From: Verrucomicrobiota bacterium
GTDB lineage: Bacteria > Verrucomicrobiota > Verrucomicrobiia > Limisphaerales > JACRJZ01
Direction: 5' to 3'
DNA: 49,633 nucleotides
Assembly: GCA_016219875.1 (NCBI GenBank)
Contig: JACRJZ010000036.1
Span: 1-49,633 of the forward strand
The notes below the pieces were generated by a model. That model worked only from the letters and a program-made list of their open reading frames with translations, made no database searches and was not told the origin of the DNA. Positions 10,122-20,203 of this stretch are shown piece after piece. Numbering within the stretch: the stretch's first letter is position 1; the number at the start of each line of letters is the position of its first letter. The translations under genes and the position numbers were made by a program.

Positions 10122-12851
10122 TCAAGGTTTGCGCAGCCGGTAGAACTTGTGGCCTGGCGACACGGATTCGGTGACGACACAGTCGGTGAGGTTGGTTGGA
10201 TACGGCGGCGGGATCAGGCTCCAGGTGTTCGTGCCGACGGCCACGAGGTTGGTGGTGAACACGAGCTTCCAGTCCGGGTCCGTGTTCGGCCAGGAGAGGA
10301 ACACGACGGGGTCCGAGCGAGTGATGCGTAGCAGCGGTGCCACGGAACTCCATTCATAAGCCCCCATGTCCACCGTGCCGCCGAAGATGCGCGGTTTGCC
10401 GTCGAGGTCCGTGGGGCCAGCGGCGGAGTCGTTGGCGCCCGCGTTGATGCCTGGGGAGCCGGCTTGCAGGCGCAGGTCGCCGCCGGGGTAATCCACGAAG
10501 AGCGGCGCGTTGGTGAGGTTGCCCACGCCATTGGTCGGCAGCGGTGTGGTGCAACAGTAGTTCAGGACGTTTCGCTCCGCGTAGTTGTCGCCGCTAGTGG
10601 CAGCGGTGTTGAAGTAGAGAATGCAGTTGGCCAGGGTGCCGTGAAACACACCGCCTCCGACGTCGGTGGCCGTGTTGCCGGCCAGCGTGCAATTCGTCAT
10701 CGTGCTGCCCCACGTGCCGCCGCCTTCGCTCGCGGTGTTGCCGGTCAACAGGCAGTTGTTCAACGTGCTTGAATCCGTGCCGCCTCCGCCAAACGCGGAG
10801 TTGCCAGCCACGGTGCAGGCGTTGAGCGTGGACATGAACGCCCCGCCGCCAAAGTCGGCCCAGTTGTTCCGCAAGGTGCAGCGCTCGAGCGTCGCGGACA
10901 CCACGCCGCCGCCGAGGTCCGCGACGTTGTTGCTGAGCACGCAGTCGGTCAGCGTTCCGCGGCAAACGCCGCCGCCGTGACGGAAGGCAGCGTTGCCGGC
11001 GAACACGCAATTGGAGATCGGTGTATCCGCCGCTTCGCACCACACGCCGCCGCCGTATTGCTCGCGCGTGTCTCCGTCAGTGCGCGTGGCGCCGCTCGTG
11101 AGTGTGAAGCCGGAGAGGCTGGCCCCGTTGACGAGATAAACGCAGCGCACCGCGCCATCGCCCCAGTTCGTGCCCAGCGCGAAGGCGCCTTGAATCACGG
11201 TGGCCTGCGGACCGTTGACGCTGCGCAACTGGACCGGCTTGGTCACGGCGACGCGGTTGGTGAGCGTGCCATAGACGACGCGCCCGCCGGTGGCGTACAC
11301 GCCGTTGCTCACGAGTACCACCGCGCCGTGAACCGTTGCGGCGTCCACCGCCTCCTGAATTATAGTTGCCGCCGTTGCCCAATTCGTGAATGGCGGCACC
11401 GAACTCGCGCTGCCCGCGGCGACGTGATGGACGGGCGGACTCACCACGTGAACAAGGGTCGTCGCGCTGGCCGGGCTGGCGTTGCCGTCGTTGTAGGCGC
11501 GCAAGACCACCGGATAGTCTCCGGGTGAAGTCCAGGCGTGGCTCGTCCAGAGCTGATTACTGGTCACCAAACCGCCGCCAAATTCCCACCGGCTGGCGGT
11601 GGCTCGGCCCTCGACAGTTCCGGTGAAGCTGATGGGGAATCCGACCGCCACGGTCGTGGGAGCAGCCGTCACGCTGACGCGCAACGACCCCCAGACGACT
11701 CCGGCGTGGTATTCGTCGCACCCGATGGACGGCGGGTTCAACCACGGTTCACCGTCGAGGTCGGTGCCAAACGCGAAGGCCGCGTTGCCCGCGCCACGAC
11801 AGGGCGACGTGGCGCTGGGGTAACCGATGCTGGCCAATTGCGGATCGAGCGCGAGGTTGTTCGAGCCGGTTGACGGCAGCGGTGTGGTGCAACAGTGGCT
11901 CAGCGAGCCGCCGTCGTAGTTCGGCCGCGCGGACGCGCTGTTGAAATAGAGGAGGCAGTTGAGGAGCGTCCCGCCGCGGCTGCCGCCGCCGGCGCCAGCC
12001 GTGTTGCCGACCAGCGTGCAGTTGTAGAGAAAGGCCGAATTGGCTCCGCCGCCGCCGAGGCCCGCGGCGTTGTCGGTCAACAGGCAGCCGACCAACGTGC
12101 CGCCGCCCGCGCCGCCGCCGTAGTTGGCAGCCCGGTTGGCGACGAGCACGCAGTTGGTCAGGCGGCCGTTCGCTGCGCCGCCGGAAGACCCAAGCGTCCG
12201 GTTTCCGGTCAGGACGCACCGAATCAACGATCCCTGATACGCCCCGCCGCCGTCCGAGGCAGAGGCATTCCCGGTGATCACGCAGTTTGACACGATCACA
12301 CCCGTGGACGCCGCGCAGTTCACTCCCCCGCCGCTCTGGTTTCCCGCGCCACTGCCCGATGTGCGCGTGGCCCCGTTGGTGAGCGTGAAACCCATGAGCG
12401 TCGCGCCATTGATCAGATACACGCAGCGGATGGCGGCGTCGCCGTTCGTGGTGCCTGGCACCTGATAGCCTTCAATGATCGTGACCGCTGGACCATTGAC
12501 GCTCCGCACCGTGAGCGGCTTGTCCACGACCACGCGGTTGGTCAGGAGGAACGGGCCGGTCGTCCGTCCGCCGTGGGCATAGATGCCGTTGGTCACGACG
12601 ACCTCGTCGCCGATGTCGGCGGCATCGACGGCATCCTGGATGTTCGTGGCGGCGGTGGCCCAAGACGCGAAAGGCGGCGCGGGGGTGGCGCTGTTCGCAT
12701 CCACGTAGCGGACGGCGGCGAGGGCGCTGCCGGAGAAAGCCAGCAGCGCGAGGAGGAGGAGAAATTTCAAATCAAAGATCGCGAATTGAGAATTGCGAAT
12801 TGCCGTCGGCGCGCCCGTACGGGACACGCTGGTTCGTTGGGTTGTTTTCAT
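10122..12851 (-). CDS. Secreted parallel beta-helix protein with a central PKD domain
   Basis: The ATG at 12851 gives 909 residues. The signal segment contains [20 protein letters not shown] followed by FSGSALA, which is shared in style with three other proteins here and encoded by 7-bp DNA words. The mature part has two beta-helix domains of polymorphic-outer-membrane-protein type, with rungs ending G-G-G and C-L-x-N ([36 protein letters not shown]). Each helix is introduced by [20 protein letters not shown] or a similar '[16 protein letters not shown]' segment, and a PKD-like domain lies between them. Each helix closes with a CCTTPLP segment. The C-terminus is the common tail, ending [11 protein letters not shown]. 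The start is chosen because it directly precedes the signal peptide. It lies 61 bp upstream of the giant gene and may share its transcript. Confidence 0.85.
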   Translation of the reverse strand: MKTTQRTSVSRTGAPTAIRNSQFAIFDLKFLLLLALLAFSGSALAAVRYVDANSATPAPPFASWATAATNIQDAVDAADIGDEVVVTNGIYAHGGRTTGPFLLTNRVVVDKPLTVRSVNGPAVTIIEGYQVPGTTNGDAAIRCVYLINGATLMGFTLTNGATRTSGSGAGNQSGGGVNCAASTGVIVSNCVITGNASASDGGGAYQGSLIRCVLTGNRTLGSSGGAANGRLTNCVLVANRAANYGGGAGGGTLVGCLLTDNAAGLGGGGANSAFLYNCTLVGNTAGAGGGSRGGTLLNCLLYFNSASARPNYDGGSLSHCCTTPLPSTGSNNLALDPQLASIGYPSATSPCRGAGNAAFAFGTDLDGEPWLNPPSIGCDEYHAGVVWGSLRVSVTAAPTTVAVGFPISFTGTVEGRATASRWEFGGGLVTSNQLWTSHAWTSPGDYPVVLRAYNDGNASPASATTLVHVVSPPVHHVAAGSASSVPPFTNWATAATIIQEAVDAATVHGAVVLVSNGVYATGGRVVYGTLTNRVAVTKPVQLRSVNGPQATVIQGAFALGTNWGDGAVRCVYLVNGASLSGFTLTSGATRTDGDTREQYGGGVWCEAADTPISNCVFAGNAAFRHGGGVCRGTLTDCVLSNNVADLGGGVVSATLERCTLRNNWADFGGGAFMSTLNACTVAGNSAFGGGGTDSSTLNNCLLTGNTASEGGGTWGSTMTNCTLAGNTATDVGGGVFHGTLANCILYFNTAATSGDNYAERNVLNYCCTTPLPTNGVGNLTNAPLFVDYPGGDLRLQAGSPGINAGANDSAAGPTDLDGKPRIFGGTVDMGAYEWSSVAPLLRITRSDPVVFLSWPNTDPDWKLVFTTNLVAVGTNTWSLIPPPYPTNLTDCVVTESVSPGHKFYRLRKP
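12761..12802. repeat. ATTNNNA heptamer array inside a signal-peptide coding region
   Basis: On the minus strand the sequence reads ATTCGCA, ATTCTCA, ATTCGCG, ATCTTTG, ATTTGAA, ATT with no spacers. It encodes [13 protein letters not shown] at the front of the signal peptide of the gene starting at 12851. Related arrays occupy the same place in the genes starting at 36777, 38123 and 40802. Confidence 0.7.
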
Positions 12852-12891
12852 GGTGCTTCGTGGTTCGTGGTCAGTTGTTCGTAGCTCGCAG
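12852..12891. repeat. CCACGAA-type heptamers directly before a start codon
   Basis: On the minus strand the leader of the beta-helix gene contains GACCACGAACCACGAAGCACC immediately followed by the ATG, with more degenerate words (ACGAACAACTG) further up. There is no Shine-Dalgarno sequence, so this unstructured A/C-rich stretch is the only visible signal at the start. Confidence 0.6.
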
Positions 12892-12915
12892 CTCACCTTT
12901 CACACCTCATTGCCG

Positions 12916-15900
12916 TTAGCGCGGTTTGGTCTGAACTCGATAAAACCGATTCGAAACCACACCGCGTGCATCGCTGAGCGAGTCCAATCCGCCGCTGCCG
13001 GAAACGTCCGTCTGGCCTGGCACTGCGGCCCACGCGTGGGCGGTCAGGTCCGTGCAGCTTTGCAGCGAATAGAGGCGGTTGGTGGCGGACGGGAAGAACA
13101 CGCGCACCGGCGGACCAAGCGAGATCTCGGTGATGCGGAAGCCGGCGAACGGATCAAATTCGTAGCAGCCCAGATCGAAGCGGCTCGTGCCGTCTTGGTG
13201 GCCGTCCAAGGGACGCCAGTGGCCGTCGAGGTCGTTCGTGATGCCCGCCACTGTGGTGCCGGTGTCAACGCACGGCGAGTCGGGGCGCAGCCGGAAGTTG
13301 CCAGTGAGCGCGTCAACGAAACGCGGATCGTTGGTGGTGATGCTGGTGCCGCCGCCACGCCAGTCTTGAACACAGTTGAAGGCGAGGTTCGTGTGCCTTT
13401 CCACGACGAAAAGGTTGGGGGTCCTGGTGTTACCCCAGATGACGCAGTTGCGAATGGGCGTCCGATCGTCCGCCGCCACACCGCTGCCGGCAGGAATCAG
13501 CGCGGCGGGGTCGCCGTCGTTTTTCACGATCGTGCAGTTCAGCAACGCGGTGCCGTGGTCGGCATAGACGCCGCCGCCTTCCTCACCGCAGGCATTCTCG
13601 AGCACGAGGCAGTTGCGCGCGGTGCCGCCGTCGAACAGGCCCACGCCACCGCCCGAGCCGACGGCGCGGTTGCCACGCAGCACACAGTGTTCGAGCAGTC
13701 CGCCGTTCGAGAGATTAACGCCTCCCGAAGTGCCGGCCGTGTTGCTCTCGATCAGGCAATGGCGCACCTCGCCGCCGAGGGTCACGTACACACCGCCGCC
13801 GCTGAATGACGCGGCGTTGCCCACCACGTGGCAATTCTGCAGCAAGCCGTGTTGGTCGATGAACACGGCCCCGCCGCAGTTGGTCGGCTGCGCGTCGCGG
13901 GGCGCGTTGGCGAAACCGTTGGTGAACGTGAAGCCCTCCACGACCGCGTTCGAGTGGCTGATCCAAAGCAGCCGATGCTCAGCTGGGCCTTGGCGCGCGA
14001 TGATCGTTCTGTCTGCGCCGGCCACGCTGCGGACGCTCGCGCCGCGCGTCAGGCGGGCCTCTTGCGCGGCGAGATAGACACCCTCCGCGACCAACACCGT
14101 GTCGCCGTCGCTGGCCACGGCCACGCCCGCCGCGAAGTTGGTCGCCGCATCGGCCCACGACATGAACGGCTGCACGTGACGGCCGGTGGGAGCGATGTAG
14201 TGCGTCGGATGCACCGCGTCGGCCACCGAGATCAAGTTGGTCTTGGTGATGCGACTCGATGACGAGCCGCCCGCGCCGAGGTTGTTGCTGACGAGCAAGC
14301 TCACCGAGTAGGTGCCCGGCGACCAATAGGTGTGCGTCGGGTTGCGTTCGGTGCTGTCGGCGGTGCCGTTGTTATCGAAGTCCCAAAACCAGTGGTCGGG
14401 CAGGCCATCCGAACGATCCGTGAACTGCACCGTGAGCGGCCACAAACCGGAAGAGGGCGCGGCCTCGAACTGCGCCCGCACCGACGGTTGCACGATTACG
14501 TAATTGGTGCGACTGACGGCGACGCTTTCGCCGCGCGCGTTCGTCACGACGAGCAACACGGAATAAACTCCCGGCTGCGTGAAGGTGTGGACGAACGCGT
14601 CGCTGACCAAGCCGTGCCGGTCCACGCTGCCGTCGCCATTCAGGTCCCAAAGGAAGTAGTCGCTGGCCGCGTTCGTGCCCGTGGCGTAACCCCGCACCGT
14701 CACGGGCAGCGGCGCGATGCCACGGAGCGGCTCGCACAAGAAGCCCGCCAGAAGTCGTCCGGCTTCATACGCGCCGAAATCGGGCGCGGCTCCGATGAGG
14801 CGCGGCTGGCTCTCGACGTCCGTCGAGTTGGTCATCCAGGAGTAGTTGGTGCCGCGATCGACGCAGGGCGAGTCGGCCAGCAAATGGAAATCGCCGATCT
14901 TGGGCAAAGCGAAGCGCGGATCGTTGGTGAGGATCGTGCCGCCGCCGCGCCAACTCTGAACGCAGTTGAGACTGCTCGGGGTGAGCGGGCCGGCGAGGTT
15001 CGTGGTGCCGGTGTTGCCCCAAACGATGCAGTTCTGGAGCGTGTGGGTCCGGCCGTTTTCCAACTCAATCCCGCTGGCGTAAAACGGCGCATTGTTCGCC
15101 GAGATGGTGCAGTTGTAGAACGAGCCGCTTTGGCTGCAAACCCCGCCGCCATCGGTCTGCGCCTGGTTGCCGGCGATCAGACAACTGCGCAGCGTGCTCA
15201 TGTCGGCATAGACGCCGCCGCCGCGGCTGCTGGCGGTGTTGCCCAGAATCCGACTCGTGAAGATCGCGCCGCCGCCGTAGGTCTTCACGCCGCCGCCCTC
15301 ATTGGCCGCATTCGAGCAGACGAGGCTGTCGAAAACCTGTCCGTTGCCCACGAGATAGACTCCGCCGCCAGAGCCCGCGGCGTTACTGGACACGACACAC
15401 GAGCGCGCGGTGCCGCCGTTGTCGCACCCGACGCCGCCGCCGAACCCGGCGGAGTTGCTGACGATGAGCGAATCGCGCACCTCGCCGCGCGCCTCGAAGT
15501 AGATCCCGCCGCCTGTCTCCTGTGCGCGGTTCAACGTAATGACGCAGTTGCTCACCACGCCCCCGCCACACCACACGCCACCGCCATTCTCAGGCGAATG
15601 GCCGCCCGTGATGGTAAAGCCGCTGACGGATGCCTGCGCGTGGTTCAGACGCACGCAGCCGCTGGACCCGAGACGCGAGCCGTCGATGATCGTCGCCGCC
15701 GGACCGTTCACGCTTGTCACCAACACCGGCTCCTCGATCTCCAACTGCTCGCTCGGGAAATAGACGCCGTTGGTCGCCAACACGCGGCCGCCGGCGAACG
15801 CTTCGTTGAGCGCGTCCTCGAGGCTCGCCGCCGCCGTGGCCCACGAGAGAAACGGCGCCACCGGGTTCGCGTTGCCAGGCACGACGTGATGCACCGGCGC

Positions 15901-17418
15901 CACGAGCACGCGCACGGTCTCGGTCGCGCTGACGCCTTGCGGGGAGGTGTCGTTGTAGGCGCGAAGCCGCACCGTGAAGTTACCGGCGGCGGTCCACGTG
16001 TGAGTGGCGAACGGCCGGTTGCTCACCACGGTGCCGTCGCCGAAGTCCCACACGCTGGCGGTGGCGCGGCCGTCAATCTGCGCGGTGAACTGCACGGGCC
16101 AGCCTGCCGCCACGTCCGTGTAGCTCGCGTCAAAGCTCACGGTCAACGCACCGGTGAATGCGCCGGCTCGGAACTCGTCGCAACCGACGGACGGCGGAAC
16201 CGCCCACGCCTCGCCGTCGATGTCCGTGCCGGTCACCGCGGTGGAAGTGCCCGCGCCGCGACAGGGCGAAGTCGCGCTCAAGTGAAAGGCGCTCACGAGT
16301 TGCGGATCGTTGGTGAAGTTGCCGGTGCCGCCGGACGGCAGCGGCGTCGTGCAACAGTGATCGAACGTGCCGTAGGAGTAGTTCGCGCCGTCCGGGGCGT
16401 TGTTGAAGTAGAGGATGCAGTTGGTCAGCGTCGAGAAGAAGGCCCCGCTGCCGGTGGGCGCGGAGTTGCCGGTGATCGTGCAACTACGCAGCGTGCCGCC
16501 CCACGCGCCGCCCCCGTAAGTCTCCGCCGAGTTGCCCGAGAGAGCGCAGTTGTTCAACGTCGTGCCGAAGCCGCTTCCGCCGCCGAAGTTCGCGGAGTTG
16601 TCGAGGAGCGTGCAGTGATTGAGCGTGCCCTCTTTCACGCCGCCGCCCCTGCTCGCCCAGTTGTCGATGAGCACACAACGGTTGAGCGTCGAGGCAAACG
16701 CCCCGCCGCCGTCGGACGTGGCCTCGTTGCCCTCGATCGTGCAGTCCTCGAGCGTGCTGCTGTGCGCGCCGCCGCCTTCGTCAGCCCAGTTCCGCGACAG
16801 CGTGCAACGAGTGAGCACGCTCGAATGCGCGCCGCCGCCATCCGACAACGTCGCGTTGTTTGTGAGCGTGCAGTCCTTGAACGTGCCGGAATACGTGCCG
16901 CCGCCCCCTGTGAAGGCCCTGTTGGCCGCGAGCACGCAGTTGGAAACGACCACGTTCGTCGAGGCGCACAGCACACCGCCGCCGCGCTGGTTGTTGATCG
17001 GTGTGCCCGCGCCCAGCGTGGCGCCGTTGGTCAAGGTGAAGCCGGACAGACTGGCGCCGTTCGTCAGATACACACAGCGCACCGAGCCGGGCGCGGTGAT
17101 CATCTCGGGGACTTGGTGGCCGCAGATGATCGTGAACTCCGGCCCGTTGACGCTGCGCAAGGTGATCGGCTTGTCCACCGCCACGCGATTGGTGAGCGCG
17201 CCGGACACCGCGCGTCCTCCGGTGGCGTACACGCCGTTGGTCACGACGATTTCGTCGCCGGCCGCGGACTGGTCCACGGCATCTTGGATCACGCGCGCGG
17301 CGGTGGCCCAAGAGGTGTAAGGCGGGGCGGGGCTGGCGCCGTTCGCATTCACGTAGCGCACCCCGGCGGAGGCGCTGAAGCTGAAGCCGAGGGCGAGGAG
17401 AAGGGTGAGCAGTTTCAT
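12916..17418 (-). CDS. Large secreted protein with three beta-helix domains and three PKD domains
   Basis: The ATG at 17418 starts MKLLTLLLALGFSFSASAG, an excellent signal peptide, and gives 1500 residues. The frame is open further upstream, but that stretch only encodes palindromic repeat DNA and a gene relic. Domain order, with rough positions: beta-helix 1 (20-420; rungs such as LEDCTIEGNEATSDGGGA), PKD (430-510; WDFGDGTVVSN), beta-helix 2 (515-885; GGGVYLVGNGQVFDSLV), two PKD domains (890-1070; WDLNGDGSVDRHG and WFWDFDNNGTADS), beta-helix 3 (1075-1400), and a tail ending SNRFYRVQTKPR. The first helix/PKD half is closely related to the protein at 10122-12851, so the pair are probably products of duplication. 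Such proteins are usually surface-exposed or released; some beta-helices are polysaccharide lyases, but I see no catalytic motif that supports this. Confidence 0.85.
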   Translation of the reverse strand: MKLLTLLLALGFSFSASAGVRYVNANGASPAPPYTSWATAARVIQDAVDQSAAGDEIVVTNGVYATGGRAVSGALTNRVAVDKPITLRSVNGPEFTIICGHQVPEMITAPGSVRCVYLTNGASLSGFTLTNGATLGAGTPINNQRGGGVLCASTNVVVSNCVLAANRAFTGGGGTYSGTFKDCTLTNNATLSDGGGAHSSVLTRCTLSRNWADEGGGAHSSTLEDCTIEGNEATSDGGGAFASTLNRCVLIDNWASRGGGVKEGTLNHCTLLDNSANFGGGSGFGTTLNNCALSGNSAETYGGGAWGGTLRSCTITGNSAPTGSGAFFSTLTNCILYFNNAPDGANYSYGTFDHCCTTPLPSGGTGNFTNDPQLVSAFHLSATSPCRGAGTSTAVTGTDIDGEAWAVPPSVGCDEFRAGAFTGALTVSFDASYTDVAAGWPVQFTAQIDGRATASVWDFGDGTVVSNRPFATHTWTAAGNFTVRLRAYNDTSPQGVSATETVRVLVAPVHHVVPGNANPVAPFLSWATAAASLEDALNEAFAGGRVLATNGVYFPSEQLEIEEPVLVTSVNGPAATIIDGSRLGSSGCVRLNHAQASVSGFTITGGHSPENGGGVWCGGGVVSNCVITLNRAQETGGGIYFEARGEVRDSLIVSNSAGFGGGVGCDNGGTARSCVVSSNAAGSGGGVYLVGNGQVFDSLVCSNAANEGGGVKTYGGGAIFTSRILGNTASSRGGGVYADMSTLRSCLIAGNQAQTDGGGVCSQSGSFYNCTISANNAPFYASGIELENGRTHTLQNCIVWGNTGTTNLAGPLTPSSLNCVQSWRGGGTILTNDPRFALPKIGDFHLLADSPCVDRGTNYSWMTNSTDVESQPRLIGAAPDFGAYEAGRLLAGFLCEPLRGIAPLPVTVRGYATGTNAASDYFLWDLNGDGSVDRHGLVSDAFVHTFTQPGVYSVLLVVTNARGESVAVSRTNYVIVQPSVRAQFEAAPSSGLWPLTVQFTDRSDGLPDHWFWDFDNNGTADSTERNPTHTYWSPGTYSVSLLVSNNLGAGGSSSSRITKTNLISVADAVHPTHYIAPTGRHVQPFMSWADAATNFAAGVAVASDGDTVLVAEGVYLAAQEARLTRGASVRSVAGADRTIIARQGPAEHRLLWISHSNAVVEGFTFTNGFANAPRDAQPTNCGGAVFIDQHGLLQNCHVVGNAASFSGGGVYVTLGGEVRHCLIESNTAGTSGGVNLSNGGLLEHCVLRGNRAVGSGGGVGLFDGGTARNCLVLENACGEEGGGVYADHGTALLNCTIVKNDGDPAALIPAGSGVAADDRTPIRNCVIWGNTRTPNLFVVERHTNLAFNCVQDWRGGGTSITTNDPRFVDALTGNFRLRPDSPCVDTGTTVAGITNDLDGHWRPLDGHQDGTSRFDLGCYEFDPFAGFRITEISLGPPVRVFFPSATNRLYSLQSCTDLTAHAWAAVPGQTDVSGSGGLDSLSDARGVVSNRFYRVQTKPR

Positions 17419-17501
17419 AACGAAAATTGCGGAGGACCGCGGACAGTCCGCCTCGACTGGCGTTCTGGTTTCACGGCGGTTACTCGGCCGTTGCGGGGAG
17501 G

Positions 17502-17585
17502 TCACGGTTTGTGCAGGCGATAGAACTTGTTGCCGCCGCCGACCGGCGCACTGAACGAATCGTGTCCGGGTTGAAATCCGAAGCT
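17502..17585 (-). pseudogene. Orphan FYR tail of a lost gene
   Basis: On the minus strand the frame ending at the TGA at 17502 reads SSFGFQPGHDSFSAPVGGG followed by NKFYRLHKP. This matches the tail of the mini-gene at 38161 (LSFTEPSPLGNKFYRLRNP) and of the beta-helix protein at 10122 ([11 protein letters not shown]). No start codon or body belongs to it; upstream the frame runs into the hairpin cluster at 17622-17749. It appears to be the C-terminal end of a gene whose body was deleted or cut off by repeat insertion. Confidence 0.6.
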
Positions 17586-17621
17586 CGATAATCCGAAAGG
17601 CCGCGGCACTGCGACGGTACC

Positions 17622-17749
17622 GCAGGTTTCCAAACCTGCTGTATCGCCGACTTCCAAGTCGGCAGCGCGCTCGACAACCCCAAGACGTCCAGAAACGCGG
17701 CGGGCACGCGGGTTTGGAAACCCGCGACACAGCAGACTTGGAAGTCTGC
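17622..17749. repeat. Cluster of four 18-bp hairpins in two mirrored pairs
   Basis: Four hairpins with 8-bp arms and a 2-nt loop are present: GCAGGTTT-CC-AAACCTGC (17622-17639), GCCGACTT-CC-AAGTCGGC (17646-17663), GCGGGTTT-GG-AAACCCGC (17708-17725) and GCAGACTT-GG-AAGTCTGC (17732-17749). Within each pair the spacing is 6 nt, giving a 24-nt period. The left pair has CC loops and the right pair GG loops, so the second pair is the first in reverse orientation, separated by 44 nt. ATCCGAA words flank both sides (17575-17600, 17765-17785). The island fills most of the 449-bp gap between the genes at 17418 and 17868, which otherwise holds only the FYR relic. Confidence 0.8.
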
Positions 17750-17867
17750 GCTACGACCACGTGGGCTTCGGCTTTCGGATTTCCATTCACGAGCGATACC
17801 GACGCGTGCTGCTGGTAGTATTGGTGGTCGCCAGGCGTGCTGCATAGGATTGTCCGGGGCGGAGCGT

Positions 17868-20201
17868 TCACGGGGTGACCGCGCGGTAGAATCTGTTGGA
17901 CACAGTGCCAGGCGCGTTGCTGAACATGAAGGGACCGGTGTAGCTGAAGTTGGTGAAATCGATCCAACCACCCGCTGTCAAGGAAGAGGAAACCTGAATG
18001 CGATAGGTTTGGCCGAGGACAGCCTCGTGGAAAACGCAGCAGAAACCTGCCTTGGGCGAATACACAGGGTTGCTGAAGTGTCCGCCCGCAGCAGTTGGAA
18101 TAAGAGCCGCCTGCACGATGAACGGGGACAACTCGGTTCCGGCGAAGTAGAAATCTCCCCCAACGAATAAGTGCCCGAATCCGTCAGCCGCCAACGCCGA
18201 GACGCGCTGGTCCAAACCCGAACCCAAGGCCGACCACGCGCTGCCGTCCCACCGGGCGATATACCTGGCCGGCATCCCGCCCGCGTGGGTGAAATACCCT
18301 GCGGCGAAGAGATCGTTTCCAACCACCGCCAGGGCATAGATAGCGCCATCAGTTCCCGGGCCCAAGGCCGACCAGGTGAGGCCGTCCCATTTGGCGATAT
18401 TGACCTGGCCCCCTATCGGGGCGACGTCTCCGCCCGCGTAGAGATTCGTCCCGCTCACGACCAGCGCGCGGACAGTGCCACTCCGGCCTTGGCCCACCTC
18501 CGACCAGTTACTGCCGTCCCATCTGGCGACATGCCAGGCCATCCGGCCGCCCGCGCTGGTAAAGGCTCCGCCCGCATAAAGGTTGGTCCCGATGACCGCC
18601 AGTGCCCGGACGGTGCCATTCACTCCCGAGCCCAAGGCCGACCAGGTGCTGCCATCCCATCTCGCGATACGATTGGCCGGCCGAAGGTCCGCGGTGGTGA
18701 AATCTCCTGCGGCGTAAAGGTTCGTCCCACTGAGCGCGATCGCATAGACCGTGCTACTCACTCCGCGCAATCCGTAGCCGAGTCCCGACCAGATGTTGCC
18801 GTCCCATTTCGCGATGTTGGCGGACAAGCCGCTGGGGCCGCCAAAAGAACCACCCACGTACAGATCGCTCCCGCTCACCGCCAACGCGGCGACATAGGAA
18901 TCGCCCCCACCAGTTCCCGAATCGAGGCCCGACCAGCCACTGCCGTCCCACTTGGCGATCCGGCAAGCCGGCACACCGTCCGCCGACGCGAACAATCCGC
19001 CGACATAGAGATTGGTGTCACTGACCGCCAGCGCATAGACCGGGTTGTTTATACCCGAGCCTAACGCCGACCAGGCTTCGCCGTCCCATTGGGCGATCCG
19101 GTTGGCGGGAACCTCACCGGTCGTGGTGAAGCCTCCTCCGGCGTAGAGGATGGCTCCACTCACGGCCAGCGCATTGACCCCATTGTTCCAGCCTGTGCCC
19201 AACGGCAACCAAACGCTGCCGTCCCACATGGCGATGTCATACTGCTTGAGGTCCGAAGTGAGGAACCTACCCCCGGCGTAGAGCGCGGTTCCGTTCACCG
19301 CCAGCGCATAGACGTCAGATTCGAAGCCCAAACCCAGAGCCGACCACGTGCTGCCATCCCATCGGGCGATCCGCTTGGCCGGCACCCCGCCCGCCGTGGT
19401 GAAGTTCCCCGCAGCGTAGAGTGTGGTTCCGCTCACCGCCAAGGCCCAGATATTTGAATAGTAGCCCGTGACTCCCTGGCCCAAGGCTGACCAGGCGCTG
19501 CCGTCCCATCTCGCGATGGAGCAGGCCTGCAGAAAGCCGGCCTGGGAGAAGGTTCCGCCAGCGTAAAGGTTGGTCCCGCTCGCCACCAGTGCCGCTACAT
19601 TGCCATTCACGCCCGACCCCAAGGACCGCCAGGCGCTGCCGTCCCATCTCGCGATGGAGTTGGCCGGCGCCCCGCCGGCAGTGGTGAAGAATCCGCCGGC
19701 GTAGAGATTCGTGCCGCTCACCGCCAAGGCACTGATTCCGCCGTTCATTCCTGAGTTCAATCCCGAACCCAAGGCTGACCAGGCGGAGCCGTCCCATCGG
19801 GCGATATAGTGGGCCGACACCCCGCCCGCGTTCGTGAAGCTTCCTCCGGCGTAGAGGCTGGTCCCATCTAGCGCCAGCGCCGAGACGGTACTGTTCATAC
19901 CCGAGCCGAGCGCTGACCAGGCCTGGCCGTTCCATCTCGCGATCCGGTTGGCCGGCACCGTTCCGATGAATGTGAAATTGCCGCCGACGTACACGTTCCC
20001 AACGTCGTCCACGGCTGCTGCCACAATGCCATCATTGGCTCCCGGTAGACCGGAATTCAAGCTGACCCAGTCGGCATCGCTGAAAGTAGCCGCCATCGGC
20101 GCCGCGGCAGTTGTCAGGCTGATAACCAGGCCGCAGAGCGCGCGGATGGGGATCGTACGGATAGGCAGGATCATTGGGAAAAAACGTGATTTTTCAGACA
20201 T
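17868..20201 (-). CDS. Secreted 14-blade delta-60/galactose-oxidase-like propeller protein
   Basis: The frame from the ATG at 20201 gives 777 residues; an alternative start at 20174 (MILPIRT) would place the hydrophobic signal (ALCGLVISLTTAAAPMAATF) closer to the N-terminus. The body is 14 consecutive units of about 45-55 residues with the core W-SALGSG, V-ALAV-GTNLYAGG-F, AGG-PA--IARWDGS. Fourteen units would form two seven-bladed beta-propellers. The C-terminus is a short beta-sandwich-like tail ending SNRFYRAVTP. Units of this kind are common in secreted verrucomicrobial and bacteroidete proteins of unknown ligand. Only 2 bp separate its start from the stop of the small gene upstream, so the two are probably co-translated. 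Confidence 0.85.
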   Translation of the reverse strand: MSEKSRFFPMILPIRTIPIRALCGLVISLTTAAAPMAATFSDADWVSLNSGLPGANDGIVAAAVDDVGNVYVGGNFTFIGTVPANRIARWNGQAWSALGSGMNSTVSALALDGTSLYAGGSFTNAGGVSAHYIARWDGSAWSALGSGLNSGMNGGISALAVSGTNLYAGGFFTTAGGAPANSIARWDGSAWRSLGSGVNGNVAALVASGTNLYAGGTFSQAGFLQACSIARWDGSAWSALGQGVTGYYSNIWALAVSGTTLYAAGNFTTAGGVPAKRIARWDGSTWSALGLGFESDVYALAVNGTALYAGGRFLTSDLKQYDIAMWDGSVWLPLGTGWNNGVNALAVSGAILYAGGGFTTTGEVPANRIAQWDGEAWSALGSGINNPVYALAVSDTNLYVGGLFASADGVPACRIAKWDGSGWSGLDSGTGGGDSYVAALAVSGSDLYVGGSFGGPSGLSANIAKWDGNIWSGLGYGLRGVSSTVYAIALSGTNLYAAGDFTTADLRPANRIARWDGSTWSALGSGVNGTVRALAVIGTNLYAGGAFTSAGGRMAWHVARWDGSNWSEVGQGRSGTVRALVVSGTNLYAGGDVAPIGGQVNIAKWDGLTWSALGPGTDGAIYALAVVGNDLFAAGYFTHAGGMPARYIARWDGSAWSALGSGLDQRVSALAADGFGHLFVGGDFYFAGTELSPFIVQAALIPTAAGGHFSNPVYSPKAGFCCVFHEAVLGQTYRIQVSSSLTAGGWIDFTNFSYTGPFMFSNAPGTVSNRFYRAVTP

Positions 20202-20203
20202 GG

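Noticed and set aside
10061..10180. Extended N-terminus for the giant protein
   Set aside because: It would overlap the upstream beta-helix gene by about 60 bp and hide the signal peptide; the ATG at 10060 fits better.
14332..17523. Very long open frame on the plus strand
   Set aside because: It is antisense to the triple beta-helix gene and its translation is Arg/Ala/Gly-rich without any domain. High GC and repeated codons of the true gene keep the opposite frame open.
17622..17749. Possible CRISPR array
   Set aside because: The repeats are self-complementary hairpins in mirrored pairs, without unique spacers of constant length or cas genes.
17419..17967. Extended N-terminus for the triple beta-helix protein
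   Set aside because: The extension translates hairpin repeats and the FYR relic out of frame; a perfect signal peptide starts at 17418.
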